Below, in pieces: positions 19,367 through 32,328 of a stretch of DNA of 64,000 bases (its first letter is position 1; each line of letters begins with the position of its first letter). Origin of the DNA: Salisapilia sapeloensis. Taxonomy: Eukaryota; Oomycota; Peronosporomycetes; Peronosporales; Salisapiliaceae. A program made the position numbers and the translations under genes. The notes beneath the pieces are model-generated. The model ran no database searches, was not told where the DNA came from, and worked only from the letters and a program-made list of their open reading frames with translations. The stretch spans positions 1 to 64,000 of the forward strand of contig JAADVB010000077.1 in assembly GCA_023334545.1 (NCBI GenBank). The letters run 5' to 3'.

Positions 19367-20482
19367 TCAAGGAAGCGTCGTGCTTGCAACCGCGACAATC
19401 GAATTGAGTAGCGGCGAGATACTTGCAAAAGTAATGATGGCGGACAGAGTAGGATAGAGAGGTGGAAGTGACAGTGACTGTGCCTGATGGATAATGCTAG
19501 CGACAGCACTTGCCTTTACGGATTCAGTATAAGCTGTGGATGACGACGATGCGATATACTCTTCCTTGCAAACAGAGGTCTCACCAAGTTGCGTGTCAAT
19601 CTTTACGCTACCAAGAGTCAAAATAAAGAAGCTTGGGCTACGAGTTTGAAGGTACAACGTATCGTCTGATGTGGAATTGTACAAGGTCCTATCTTGGTCA
19701 TGCAAAGGGACAATCGTCGACAATATCATCGTAGCTGTCGATGTCAAGCCAGATGAAGATTTCCGACAGCGAGCTACCAACGGTTCTTCCTGCTTGAATC
19801 CCATTGATCTGTCGGATGGGCATTTGCAATTTCCCCGACGTACGATTTCCGGCACAACTGCACTACAATGGCACCCTCGAAAGATCAGCACTCGAATGTG
19901 TGCCTCCTTTTAAGCCGTTACGTGCCTATCACATGACTGTCTGCGCCGAAGCGTAGTCTACACGTCGAGTCCATCCGCATCCTTTTTCGTCGGCAAAGAA
20001 CTGGTAGATTACAAGTAATCCTGGTAGTCTTTTTGCCACAATTTAGTGTTCAACTCGGTAACAATCAGATAGTTCCTACCGTAATGGTTCTGTCCTCATT
20101 GTAGATAGTTTTGCTGAACTGCTTTGCCTACGTAAAGTTGAGATTCGAAGCCATCGTACTGAAAAGACATATCGGAGACGATTCGAGCTACCACGCTTTG
20201 CTCGCGAACTAATTTTTGTCGATTGCACTACCTTGGACGGCAGGCAATGGACTAAGTACTCATGACAAGGAGGCGGCGTTTGTTACTTACACAGATGCCA
20301 AGACTTAGATTGGTCCAGTCCATCGACCACGCGGGGCTTATGTCATTGTTCGACCGGTCGTAAGTCTCGACAAGATTGAATGAGCCCAAGTAATGTATAT
20401 GGTTGTTCATCGTCACGAGCGCTTTGGATCCCAGCTGGATGAAGAGATTTAGCAACCGGTCTAGTGCATTGACGAGCGGCAT
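19367..20482 (-). CDS. Possible spliced gene with hydrophobic C-terminus (model uncertain)
   Basis: Two exon-like blocks are well supported. The first (20291-20482) starts with ATG and ends at a perfect GTAAGT donor. The last (19367-19862) is a frame of about 165 codons with paired cysteines (RGNCKCPSD), a Ser/Thr-rich middle and a hydrophobic C-terminus like a GPI-anchor signal. Between them, candidate exons exist (a good TTTTCAG acceptor near 20146 and an FFADEKGCGW segment near 19990), and a 70-nt intron fits the last junction in phase. The middle cannot be settled, because different segments are open in different frames. Coding-like sequence also continues upstream of the ATG, so the true start may lie in another exon. 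No family is recognised. A surface or secreted protein is a guess from the C-terminus; no signal peptide is visible. Confidence 0.35.
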
Positions 20483-20626
20483 TAAATCTGGGTCCCAGCG
20501 TGTGGTCGAGCGGTGACGCCACTTTTCACCCTCCTTCCACTATTGTTTTTTCTCCGTGACTTTCTGTCGCGCCTTCGTTTGCCTCGTTTTAGTTTCGTCC
20601 ATTAGTCTCTTTTCCCTTCATCCAAC

Positions 20627-22090
20627 ATGGCACCGTTGTTTCCACTACCAAAAGGGTACTTTGGCGATGTCGAGATCACACCGGAGTATGCGAGCCAGCT
20701 ACGGCGGTCACGCGATATGGAAGTCGCGTCCTGTCTTCGGGACGAACAAGCTTTCGTCCACCAACGGAAATGCAAAGTCGATGAAGGCAAGTGGAAGTCC
20801 GTGATGCAAAAGCAGAACATGTATGTCTACCAGCGCAAAGGTTTCGCCGCCAACTCAATGGAGCTAGGCCACCCGACCTTCTTTGCCCATGGCCGGGTAG
20901 AAGGCACGGTGGAAGACCTGATATACGGATCCTACGACTCGACGCACGAGCAGACACAAATCACCAACACCTTTCTGGACATGAGTACCAAGGACTGCAC
21001 GGTCCTCGCCAACGTCGAGATGGACGAAGTGGAGGATGACCCGTTCCACTACCTTGGTGTCAAGTGGCTCGTGACCAAGTTTCCAGGTCTCGTCGTCGCC
21101 ATGCGTGACTGGTGTTTCATCGAGGCAAGCGGCATCCGGTACGATGATCAAGGCCGGAGGTATGGTTTCTTCTACGTCCTGTCGGTGGAGCACCCTAGCT
21201 GTCCTCCATTCGAAAGCAAGAAGGTGATCCGTGGACGAGTAAATTATGGCTTTATCTATCGCGATGCTGGAAACGGCATTTGCGATGTCTACGCTCAAGG
21301 CACGGTCGATCCTGCTGGCTCCATGTTCTCTCAACTCATCGTCATCGCGACGGCAGAAATGCTGACCGGTATGTTCCGCTCCGTGGCCTGTGCCGAAGCG
21401 AAGAAGCTGACCATCTTGGCGTTGTCGAATCGTGACACCCAGTCCCACCGTGCTTCCTCGTCGAAATGTAATCTCTGTGATAGTAAGGATGGTATGCGAA
21501 AGCGCTTGAAGCCGTGTCGTGTATGCAAGCAGCCCGTGTGTCAAAACTGTCGCGTGAAGAAAAGCTTGTTTGTCGGTCGACACAATGCTGTCGAGCGATG
21601 CTACTGCTGTCAGAACTGCATCATCCAAGTGAAGAAAATGAATGTCCGGCCAGCACAGCCCGAGTTTTCGATCCTCGGCGCCAAAGTACTAAGCGATCAA
21701 GAGAAGTCACGAAGCATGCTGTTTAAAGACAGTGCTAGTTCGTCTCGTGAGAATTCGATGATGTACCTTTCACAGGACGACAGCGTCTCGTCCAGTAGCT
21801 CGTACACAGAGCCAAGTAACCGATACGAGTCCACGGTGGACTCGGACGCAGAGATGGAATCTGCACTCGCTGCTTACGTCCAGAAGAAGGGCAAGGTTGT
21901 GGAAGTAGAAGAGAATCCTAATGCGGTGGAAGTGTACGGTGTACCTCCGAGTCCGCAAGTCAGTGGAAACCCAGCCGACAAATACATCTTGTATCGACAA
22001 ATGCTTGCTTTGCAAAGTAAGGTGCAAGATGCGTACGATACGACGAAAGCGAATGAGCGAGCGATGCACCACCCGACAGACCTGGACTAA
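20627..22090 (+). CDS. START-domain protein with FYVE-type zinc finger
   Basis: A 487-residue protein starting at ATG 20627. Residues about 50-265 form a START-like lipid-binding domain (the VEGTVEDLIYG, VKWLVTKFPGLVV and HPSCPPFE blocks). A FYVE-related zinc finger follows at about 282-335 with regularly spaced CxxC pairs (CNLC, CRVCKQPVCQNC, CYCCQNC). FYVE fingers bind PI3P on endosomes, and START domains bind sterols or other lipids. The combination suggests a lipid-dependent endosomal adaptor or transfer protein. The RKKR/R(R)HHCR ligand-binding signature of classical FYVE is only partly present, so PI3P binding is uncertain. The last 150 residues are disordered. This domain pair is greatly expanded in oomycetes. 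Confidence 0.88.
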   Translation: MAPLFPLPKGYFGDVEITPEYASQLRRSRDMEVASCLRDEQAFVHQRKCKVDEGKWKSVMQKQNMYVYQRKGFAANSMELGHPTFFAHGRVEGTVEDLIYGSYDSTHEQTQITNTFLDMSTKDCTVLANVEMDEVEDDPFHYLGVKWLVTKFPGLVVAMRDWCFIEASGIRYDDQGRRYGFFYVLSVEHPSCPPFESKKVIRGRVNYGFIYRDAGNGICDVYAQGTVDPAGSMFSQLIVIATAEMLTGMFRSVACAEAKKLTILALSNRDTQSHRASSSKCNLCDSKDGMRKRLKPCRVCKQPVCQNCRVKKSLFVGRHNAVERCYCCQNCIIQVKKMNVRPAQPEFSILGAKVLSDQEKSRSMLFKDSASSSRENSMMYLSQDDSVSSSSSYTEPSNRYESTVDSDAEMESALAAYVQKKGKVVEVEENPNAVEVYGVPPSPQVSGNPADKYILYRQMLALQSKVQDAYDTTKANERAMHHPTDLD

Positions 22091-22228
22091 GACGAAACAG
22101 TGAATGGACACTTGGATTTGATTTGATTGGATTTGATTTAAAAGCAAGAAAATGTGATTTTCGTCCAGACGTGCGATCGATGAACATGGCAAGTGGTTTG
22201 AATTTGTATTTTCATTAGAAGCATTGGC

Positions 22229-23596
22229 TTACATGGCCATACGAGTGGCGAATAGCATGAAAATCGTCATAAAGATCGAAGAAGAGATCGACGTCGCGAC
22301 GTCCGAATCGTCATCGGAGGAGCTTGTATCTAAGATAATCAGTTGCTGCGACTGCGACTTGTCTTCAGCTTCCTTGGCAGTATCCTCTGCGGACCCTTCA
22401 ATGACGCCAGAAGCTGTCATGTCTACCATGTGTGGCGTAGACTGCCACTTGACCGGTTTTGCTGGACGACTGAAGGTACAATCATCTGTGGAGTCGACGC
22501 CCAAGTGGACACAGGCATCGCCGAACACTTCACCAAACGACTCTGCCACTTCATCGTCAAAGAAGTACTTGAATAACGAACCAAGCTTAGAGCTTTCCAT
22601 GCACGTATCCTTTTTAAAAAGCTTGCGGACATCCGGGTTTTCCCCGCGACGTACGAATGGAATACTCGCCGCATATTGTGCTAGTTTCTCGAGCGAGACG
22701 ACGCATCCAGATAGAGTTGAATCGGTCGAATCGATCTGCTCATCCTGGGTATTGACATAGGTCTCGCCTTCAGCAGCCAGACACATCTGATCGTCTGGTA
22801 TTTGCAGCATTTGCAAGATCGAGCCAGCGAATGACTTGAAATCGTCACCGCCTTGGAGCATCGCTTGGACGATCGAGTAGCCACAACGCACGTCGCCTTG
22901 ATCTGTGCTCTGCGTCGGACAAACGACATCGCCCATCATCTGCACCATGCTTGCAATTTGGCCTGAAATTGAATACCCAAAGTCATTTTGGGCGGAATTG
23001 AGCCACCCTGCACAGCATCCGTCGGAGTGTTTCGCTCGTACGACAGCAAGGGAAGGCAGCATCTGAGAGCTGAGGCACGGGACGACTTCTGGTACCATCA
23101 GATTGCAGAATTGGTCGACTTCATCATTGCTGGTATTGGCCAACACTTTGAGCGTGTTCATGACACCATCGACACCACTTGGGGCGTTTTCGTCGAGGTA
23201 GGCTTTCGTAAGAAGGTCATATATGGTGCTCACGAAGGGCACCTCGGAGATATTGTAAATGGAACTGCAAAGCTCCGTGTCTAGACCTCGTTGTAATGTT
23301 TCTGCTAGAACGGTACCATTCATGTGAGCGATACAAGTACCAGCTTCTTCATTAAAGACTAGTCTTCCTGGTATCGAGTCCGTGAATACAGCCAAGATAG
23401 TCGCGACGTTATCTTTCCCAAATGCCTCGGTCATTGGTGGTACCACAGGCGCTTTCGGGTCCGACAAGCTGGAGGTACAATGGCCTGGATTTACCGAGCT
23501 GCTGTCTTCGAAATCGTACAGACCACGAGCCTCCGGCAAGGCTGCGAACGGCGAGAGGACAGCGACACACGCTAGTAGAACACTTTTCATGTACAT
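22229..23596 (-). CDS. Secreted cysteine-containing protein, probably GPI-anchored
   Basis: A 455-residue protein. ATG 23596 gives an N-terminus MYMKSVLLACVAVLSPFAA ending in a likely cleavage site around residue 24 (a second ATG lies two codons in). The mature part has many spaced cysteines and several N-glycosylation sequons (NGT, NIS, NTS), and is arranged in two or three loosely similar cysteine-containing segments. The last 25 residues are hydrophobic after a Ser/Asp-rich linker, as in GPI-anchored proteins. No enzyme domain is recognised. Oomycetes have many such wall- or surface-associated proteins, and a role at the cell or host interface is inference only. It converges with the START-FYVE gene, with a 138-bp gap. 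Confidence 0.8.
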   Translation of the reverse strand: MYMKSVLLACVAVLSPFAALPEARGLYDFEDSSSVNPGHCTSSLSDPKAPVVPPMTEAFGKDNVATILAVFTDSIPGRLVFNEEAGTCIAHMNGTVLAETLQRGLDTELCSSIYNISEVPFVSTIYDLLTKAYLDENAPSGVDGVMNTLKVLANTSNDEVDQFCNLMVPEVVPCLSSQMLPSLAVVRAKHSDGCCAGWLNSAQNDFGYSISGQIASMVQMMGDVVCPTQSTDQGDVRCGYSIVQAMLQGGDDFKSFAGSILQMLQIPDDQMCLAAEGETYVNTQDEQIDSTDSTLSGCVVSLEKLAQYAASIPFVRRGENPDVRKLFKKDTCMESSKLGSLFKYFFDDEVAESFGEVFGDACVHLGVDSTDDCTFSRPAKPVKWQSTPHMVDMTASGVIEGSAEDTAKEAEDKSQSQQLIILDTSSSDDDSDVATSISSSIFMTIFMLFATRMAM

Positions 23597-23940
23597 TTGA
23601 GCTTATGCTTGACCACTTCTGAATGACTAAGGTACTAAAGAGTGGAGACGGAGGACTACGTCAAGTCAGGCCTTTGTTTCGACAAGTCACTCGAGCGTAA
23701 TGGTTTTTTCGCAGGCCACTGACTTTCCCGTCCAACCTGTATACAAGGAGATGTGTTACCTGGACAGCAGGTAGCCACCATACGTGGCCGGACTCTACCA
23801 TTCGATCAGAAACTTCGACAATGCAGATGGATTCTGCAATGCTACGACAAGAGTAGACGAATCAGATGCCGAGACACATGGTGCGGAATGACATGGCAAA
23901 GTATAAAAAGAGCAGATTCATCCATGTATCGATCTCCGCG

Positions 23941-26334
23941 TTACGCTTTCTTTTCCCTGTCTATCTCTTCTGCTAACGCGACGTAGTCCACGGGCTTTCG
24001 AGCTCGTTTTGAACGGACATTGAGCACTGATGTAGCCGTATCGCTCGGACGTTTCTCCCCACTCTCCTGCTTCGCATGCTGCTGTCGTAACTTGTTCATC
24101 AACTGCGCGTCATGCTCTGCTTCTTGCTTCACAAGTTCCATATCCCACTCTTCTGTAGTGGGTGCAATTAAAGCGCGAGCATGTGCTGCTACACTACGTG
24201 CGAATGGAGATACGATCCGTCCGTGAAAATTGTACCCACCTTCCAAGACCGAGATCAATCTTCCTTGGCAGCACGTATTCGCCACGCGACGTACATGTCC
24301 TACGAGCCATTCATAGTCCTGCTCCATTAACGACACATACCCTAAATTCACTAGCTCTTTCTTATGTGCATCAAAGCCAGCAGATAAAAAGATCAAGTCC
24401 GGATTAAAGTCGACTAGTTTCGGCAGGACTTGGTCTCGGAAGGCACTGCGCCACTTCAATCTGGATACGGCACTCCCTTCTTCACAGATGGGGAAGCCAA
24501 CGTTCCAAATAAGAGGTGGGGAGTCACAGCTACTGGCGCCAGACCCTGGGTAGAACCATACAGGCGGCTGTCCGTATGGTTGCTCCGACTGAGGTTTATG
24601 ACCGTATCCATGGACAGAGGTGAAGAAGACATTGTCTGCGTCATGTTCATTCCGCCATGGCTTGTACTGCTTCACGAATTGTTTGCCTCGACCGTACGGG
24701 GTGGCATACGACACTTCACATTCGGAAGGAAGGAGCTGACGGATGATCTCTTGCGTACCGTTGCCATGATGCACATCAAAGTCAAGAATAGCTACTTTTT
24801 CAATCGACTGACTGCCTCGACGGTATTGACTACGAGCATATGCAGCGCCAATGGCGACGTTGTTGAGAAGACAGAACCCACAGCTACCTTCTGGGTCGTT
24901 CTCACACGTAACTTTTCCCACCGGTCCTGCGTGGTGGCCAGGTGGACGGACGATGCAAAAGCTGGTCGTCGTCTGACCTGACAGGACGTCGTCTACGGCA
25001 CGACAGACTGTTCCAGCGGCTCGTTTGGCAGATTCAAACGACTGAGCAGATAATGCTGTATCATAGTCTAAAGCGTACGTTTTGTTCTCCACGGCGAGAG
25101 ATTTACATGCGCTTTGTAGCTTGTCGACGTACTCGTACTCATGGACACGTAGGATGTCGATGATATCTGCCATCGGACTATCCGAGTGCCACGAGACATG
25201 CTGTCGTTGGAATTCATTCGATCGGAGGATACCATAGATAGGATTCACTAGCGATGCGACACGTTCCAAGTTCTCGGGTGGAGGCTCCTCCCGTCCACGT
25301 TTGTAGGAAGCTAATGGGAGGTGCTGGAAACAGTCGTCATGACAGTAGATTCGCGATTGGAAGGAGGTGTCTTTCGTATCAGCAGTGCTGTCTAGGTACT
25401 GAACGATGCTCTGGTGTCCACATCGACGAGCAATATCCAAAGCAGTGAGGCCTCTGTACTCTACTGCCGAGGCGTCAAAACCATTCTTATCTACCAAGAG
25501 CTTTAGACCGTCTAGAAAACCACTTTGAGCAGCGATGTGACCTGCAGTCTCCTTTAAAGACGTGACAGTAATCGTACTTGCATGTAGTCTTTCTAATAAT
25601 GCCTTAGCTGTGTCCAATTGATGGAATTTCATAGCTAAATGTAGTGGTCGCATGCCAACTCGATTCCCTTTTTCCCATATTGCTGACATGGTTTCACCTT
25701 GATCTGTGATGTTGGCTTCTTCTTCTTTCATAAGATTGAGAAAGCACGACATGTCGAGACCGTACATGGCACAGAGGTGAAAGACAGAATTCCCTTCTTC
25801 ATCACGTTGGCGAACCTTGTCCAGCAAATGTGTCCAAAAGTCTTCTGTGAAGTTTTGAGCTTTCGCGTCAGACAACATTTGATCTAGTAGGGATACTGCA
25901 AAGGCTGGTTGAACAGCTCCCATGCGTAGGACTAAGTGTAGTAGAGGAGTGCCCAAGTCAGCGCATTTAAGACGGAGCATAGCGGTGGTGAGTGCTTCCG
26001 AGTATTGCCACAAATAGGCTGCACAGTCGATCTGAGCGTGGAGAATAGCTACATGGATGGGAATGCACCCCGTTTCGTCCTTTTCCAGCATACAGGATTC
26101 AGCGGTCATCCGTGCCGTCTCCACCCGACGTTGGTCGATAGACATGTCATCGTCCGGATCAGGACGCTCCGTCGGTTTCGGAGGAAGTACTGCTTTCAGC
26201 TTATGAATGTCTCCTTTCTCAGCAATATCGTGCAAGAAGAAGAGAGAATCCTGAAGACCTTCGTACTCGTCGTAGTCTTCATCTTCCTCCTCGCCGTCCA
26301 CCTTGCGATCCATCGTGTCTGCGCTTGTGTACAT
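23941..26334 (-). CDS. Ankyrin-repeat class II histone deacetylase
   Basis: A 797-residue protein starting at ATG 26334. Residues about 30-330 contain several ankyrin repeats (for example GCIPIHVAILHAQIDCAAYL and GLTALDIARRCGHQSIVQYL). Residues about 360-735 form a class II arginase-fold deacetylase domain. Its active-site motifs are intact: RPPGHHAG near 467, DFDVHHGNGT near 522, SAGFDAH near 653 and the catalytic-tyrosine GGY near 697. The enzyme would remove acetyl groups from lysines of histones or other proteins using Zn2+. The C-terminus is basic with an RSKRARKP nuclear-signal-like stretch. The N-terminal ankyrin block probably recruits partners. Length fits a complete protein and no intron is needed. 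Confidence 0.93.
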   Translation of the reverse strand: MYTSADTMDRKVDGEEEDEDYDEYEGLQDSLFFLHDIAEKGDIHKLKAVLPPKPTERPDPDDDMSIDQRRVETARMTAESCMLEKDETGCIPIHVAILHAQIDCAAYLWQYSEALTTAMLRLKCADLGTPLLHLVLRMGAVQPAFAVSLLDQMLSDAKAQNFTEDFWTHLLDKVRQRDEEGNSVFHLCAMYGLDMSCFLNLMKEEEANITDQGETMSAIWEKGNRVGMRPLHLAMKFHQLDTAKALLERLHASTITVTSLKETAGHIAAQSGFLDGLKLLVDKNGFDASAVEYRGLTALDIARRCGHQSIVQYLDSTADTKDTSFQSRIYCHDDCFQHLPLASYKRGREEPPPENLERVASLVNPIYGILRSNEFQRQHVSWHSDSPMADIIDILRVHEYEYVDKLQSACKSLAVENKTYALDYDTALSAQSFESAKRAAGTVCRAVDDVLSGQTTTSFCIVRPPGHHAGPVGKVTCENDPEGSCGFCLLNNVAIGAAYARSQYRRGSQSIEKVAILDFDVHHGNGTQEIIRQLLPSECEVSYATPYGRGKQFVKQYKPWRNEHDADNVFFTSVHGYGHKPQSEQPYGQPPVWFYPGSGASSCDSPPLIWNVGFPICEEGSAVSRLKWRSAFRDQVLPKLVDFNPDLIFLSAGFDAHKKELVNLGYVSLMEQDYEWLVGHVRRVANTCCQGRLISVLEGGYNFHGRIVSPFARSVAAHARALIAPTTEEWDMELVKQEAEHDAQLMNKLRQQHAKQESGEKRPSDTATSVLNVRSKRARKPVDYVALAEEIDREKKA

Positions 26335-26771
26335 AACGAACTATATCAAACTATATCTACATAGGTTATAGTTTTATAAACTATATTGTTGATTGGGAGT
26401 TATATTTGCGGAGTAGTCGCCTACCAGCCTCCTCTTGACTAGGCTTGAGGAATCCGTGGCATATAGAGCAGTCTGAATCTACAGGTAGAAATATAGCTTG
26501 ATGCTGAGATGCTATAAAGGCAATGAGATCACATGTAAACAAGCATTTATCTGTTCATGATGAAGTTGAATAACCAAATACCCATGGACCCAAATAGTCA
26601 TTCCTACGAAGACATCTAACATCTTCATATCAACAAAATCAAGAGATTGGCAGCTTATGTATCATGCAAATTGCTTCAATATCTTTGAATTGCTTTCGAA
26701 ACCAACAATGGTAACCAGCATGCCATGCAAGCAAGAAAGGAAAAGAGAAAAATGAAAATCTAAGAAAAGAT
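26335..26771. other. AT-rich intergenic region
   Basis: About 440 bp between the deacetylase start and the end of a P4-ATPase gene on the same strand. Just upstream of the deacetylase ATG is a run of repeated AACTATAT words (26339-26386). No gene or RNA was recognised. Confidence 0.5.
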
Positions 26772-29700
26772 TCACACGAGGAGACCAGTCGTCTGTCGAG
26801 CAATCGGACTACGTCCATTGGATCGGTGTGAGCTCGGGCTCTCACTAAAGTTCGAGGACCGAGACTCTTCCCGCGACATGGGATTCCGATGCTCCGCATT
26901 CGACATGGCCGCACTAGCCGACTGCACCGTATGCATCGACATGTACGACTCAGCCATCGTCGTTTGAGCGTCGTAACTGAACGCGTATCCGCCATTCGAG
27001 CGTCGCTGTGGATCACTCCGCCGTTCACTCTTGCCATCGCCCACCGGCGTGGACGACGTCAGGTACGAGTTCCCTTCGATAGCAGACAGATCCGCAGCTT
27101 CAATATCCACGTCGTTCGCTCTCTTCTTCGAGAGCACGTACTTCTCCTGGACGATCTGGTACGGCTGTGGGTAAAACCTGCGCTGGATGGCTGTCCATGC
27201 CCAGTGACGAAGGAGACAGACGCAGAGTGCGATCGGAATGACCATCCAGTAGGTTTCCTGCGTCAACGTGTTTTGGAAGACACCATAGTCATCTGGGAAC
27301 CACCCGGCCCAGTAGCTCGGGATCAAGATCGATAGAGGCAAGTAACAAATGATACCAAAGAGACACAAGAGGAGTCCTGGGACTTGCCACGACATTTGTA
27401 GTAGCGCCAGCTTGGCGTTCACGACGAGAACCACGAGCGTAAAGCAGATGAGACCGTACTGGACTCGAGGTGCACTTCCCCACGCAGACCAGTTCTCATT
27501 GAACGCAAACATGGTGAAGATGGCGATGACGCCGGATTCAAAGAACGCGCTGCAGACCCATCGGAAGAAGGTGTAGTTATTGAACAGCTCCATGTTCGGA
27601 CCGACGAGATATAGCTTCGGGAATCGTTTTCCGACTTGCCACGGCACGTCGTAGTCAAAGACACCGAGCCAAATGATCGGGAGGGACGTGTACGCGACGT
27701 TGTACAATTGGAAAGCAAACTCGCTGTAGAACTTTTGACCACTACTGCCAGTTGCGAACATGTACCAGTATTGTGCTAGGACCATCAAGATATTCTTGTA
27801 GAACATGTATCCAGTCAAGATCGACATGCGCTTGTAGTTCAAACGACCGTGATGTAGCAGTAACTTTTCCAAGAAGGCGAATTGTGCGATCGCATAGTCA
27901 CTCGAGTTCACGGCTTGCATACCTTCTTGACCACAGATACCGACACCGACATGTGCCTTTTGGATCATCGCAACGTCATTTGCACCGTCTCCAATCGACA
28001 ATGTTCTCGCCTTGGCGTTCGTCTCTCGAACGAGTGCGACGACTTCTGCTTTCTGAGAAGGAGATACACGACAGCAGACGACAGCATCACTGAGGAGAGA
28101 GAGCTGTAGGAAGGATTGACGACAGCGGTCGTCCAGTAAGGTCATTTCGAGACACTCACCGTCGATGACGACGGCCTGGCGGAAGGAATTGCTCTTTTTC
28201 TGGTCGTAGCACTCCTCCAAGTACTTGGCTAGCTGCCCTGGGGTCGAATAGAGACTGCAGTTGAGTACGATTTGCTCCATGTCATTGTCCATGAGCTGAC
28301 AAGCGTACGAGATGTTGATAGCAGTCTCCTGCTTGTCACCAGTGAGCATCCATACTTTCATGCCGGCCGTCATGAGGTTGGCGATCGTCGGAGGAACGTC
28401 CTTTTGCAATTTGTCTTCAATCGCAGTCGCACCCAGGAGTTCTAGATCCATTTCTAGCTCTTCCATGAGCTTATCGATCGCATTCTCTTCATCATTTTTC
28501 CGCTTCTCAATCTCTTCCAACGACGTCGTGGCCTCCTTGTACTTTTCACTCCATGCTCTGTACTCTTCTTCGTGCAGTTGCTTCCGAGCAACAGTTAACG
28601 TTCGAAGTCCATCGTCTCCGAACGTCTCCAAGTGCTGCATCGTGTTCTTCATCACGTCACTGTCATTCTTCTTCGATAACAGAGGATATAGGACATTATC
28701 CGCTCCTTTCGTAAGCAACCAGATCTCGCCATTCGGATACTTCGCAACGACTGACATGCGCTTTCTAGCAGAAGTGAACTCGAGTACATCCAAAAGCTCA
28801 AACTCCTGTAACTCCGACTCGGCACTCTTATCTTCCAAAAGACTCTTGTGACGAACACGCACGCGCGCGATGCCAAGTCCTCTCGATTCGAACTCAAAGC
28901 CAAAGAATTTGGCACCAGACACGAGTGCTTGTTCATCCGGAGAAGATGCCGAGAAACGGACTTCCCCTGTGTCCTCGACTGTCTCTGGGATGACCGTATG
29001 GCAGAGACCTAAATGGAGGAAGAACTCGGCTTCCTTACTGCGCTGATCGTCCTTCTCCAGCTTATCCCAGAGCTTCTTATCGTCAAAGTTCACGTATGGG
29101 ATTTTATTATGCAGTGTCTGAGCCATTGGATCCTTATCGTCTGTTTCTTCCTCTGGCACGTGGATGCCCTTACGCTTTAAAGCAGCGCGGCCGATCTCGG
29201 TCGTGCCTTTACCATAGGACACGCCATTGATACTGCACTTGCGGAACTCCATCACGTTACAAGTTAGAGTGCCTGTTTTGTCGGAGAAGATGTACGAGAT
29301 CTGTCCGAGCTCTTCGTTCAAGCCCATGGATCGAACCATCATACGAGTATCGAGTTCACCATAGTACATATCTAGATCTTGTGTCATGAAAAAGGCTTGG
29401 AAGAACATGACCATACTGATAGTGACGTAGAGAGAGACGGGGATCATTTGGTAGATGAGGAGGAAGTAGTATCCGAATCCGACAAACCACTGGGAGATGA
29501 GATTTGGATTCCAATCCAAGTACGCGTCGGCATCTCCTTGATTCGCGTTTAGCCATAGCACTTGTGTCGTCGTTGCGACGGCACAGAGGACGCATAAGAG
29601 GATGAATAGCCAGATGATCATGTTGTTCACGGTCTCGTTGATGGAACTCCACTTGGGTTCCGGTTTCGCCATACTCTGCATGATCTTCGTGTCTGAACCA

Positions 29701-30779
29701 GTGTTGATCACGAGACCGTACGCCCAGTCAGTGTTCCGGAGCTGACATCCACGCAAGAGAACGTTTTTGAGCGACACTGGGTGCGGCACAGAGGACGATT
29801 CGGAACTACCGTCTGTGACGGTCGTCGGCTTCCCCGAGTCACGATTGTCCGGCACGGCAGTAGAGTTTAGGTAGAGTGTTCCGTCGAAACGACCGATGAC
29901 CTTGTTCGGGTTCTCGCATCGGAGGTAGCCATTCAACCTCGCAGCGTCTGGCACCTGCTGTGCGTACAAGGTGGTGTCACAAGCCTGTCGGAGCTTGAGG
30001 TTGGTCTCGCCATCGAGACTCTTCGTCTCCACGTAGCAGATACCAGTCGGGTTCGATGGGTCTGCCTCGGAGACGGCGAGAATGAGCAAGTCTGCAGGAG
30101 CCGTTTGACGATTGTGGAGCTTAACGATGGATCCGACGGTCAGTTGGGACCACGGGATGGTTGCCACACCCGGATCTGACTCGACTGGTTTCATCTTCTG
30201 ACGTCCGTTTGGGTTCGTAAAAGTGTCGACGAGAACCTGACATTCGGCCGAGTTGGCTTCGTTATCCGCCCTATGCCGACGGTTGTCCTCGATGATGGCG
30301 AGGACTGCGTCGACGGCGAGGATGAACATGAGGACTGGCAAGTTGGTCGGAACACCGTTCGTATTGGAGATGATAGGGATACACTGGAGGACGGATACGA
30401 GTAGGAAGTAAGCATTCGCTAGCTAGAACAAGAGAATGAGCGAAAGGAGTACAAGTGTCCTAGATATCATAAATCATACTTTTCGGAAGGACTCGAGCAT
30501 GAAGAGTGGGAGGAAGCTCCAGGCAGTGTACTTGGACGTAATGACGACGTTGGAGCAAAAGTGGTCTGTCGAGAGCGTGTCGGCACCACTTTGTTTCGGT
30601 AGTGGCACGAGCCGATACTCTGCGTCATTCGAGCTCTTTGTCTCATCATTCGTCTCCTCTTGCTTATAGTTCGTGTCGGCATTCGCAGACGTCTGCATGC
30701 CGTTCGTGCCCGTCGTGTCCGGTTTGGAACTCGTCGAGTCTAGTCGCTGATATGGAGCCGCGTCGGCGTTTTCGTCCAT
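26772..30779 (-). CDS. P4-type ATPase, phospholipid flippase (two exons)
   Basis: Proposed as complement(join(26772..30422, 30480..30779)), 1316 residues. The 57-nt intron (GTATGA donor, TTCTAG acceptor) joins ESFRK to LANAYFLL, exactly where the second P4-ATPase of this window reads ESFTKVANFFFL without interruption. Motifs are intact: DGET in the actuator domain near residue 238, the phosphorylated DKTGT near 479, TGDKQETA, and GDGAND near 915. About ten membrane helices are visible, and the PISL motif in helix 4 marks lipid rather than ion transport. Such pumps move phosphatidylserine or phosphatidylethanolamine to the cytosolic leaflet and drive vesicle budding, usually with a CDC50 partner not present here. 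The start is the first ATG of exon 1 (30779). Confidence 0.93.
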
Positions 30780-32277
<1,498 letters not shown>

Positions 32278-32328
32278 CTTGAAAAGAAAATCAATATCAT
32301 TTTGAAAGAAGGGAAGTAAGATTCATAT

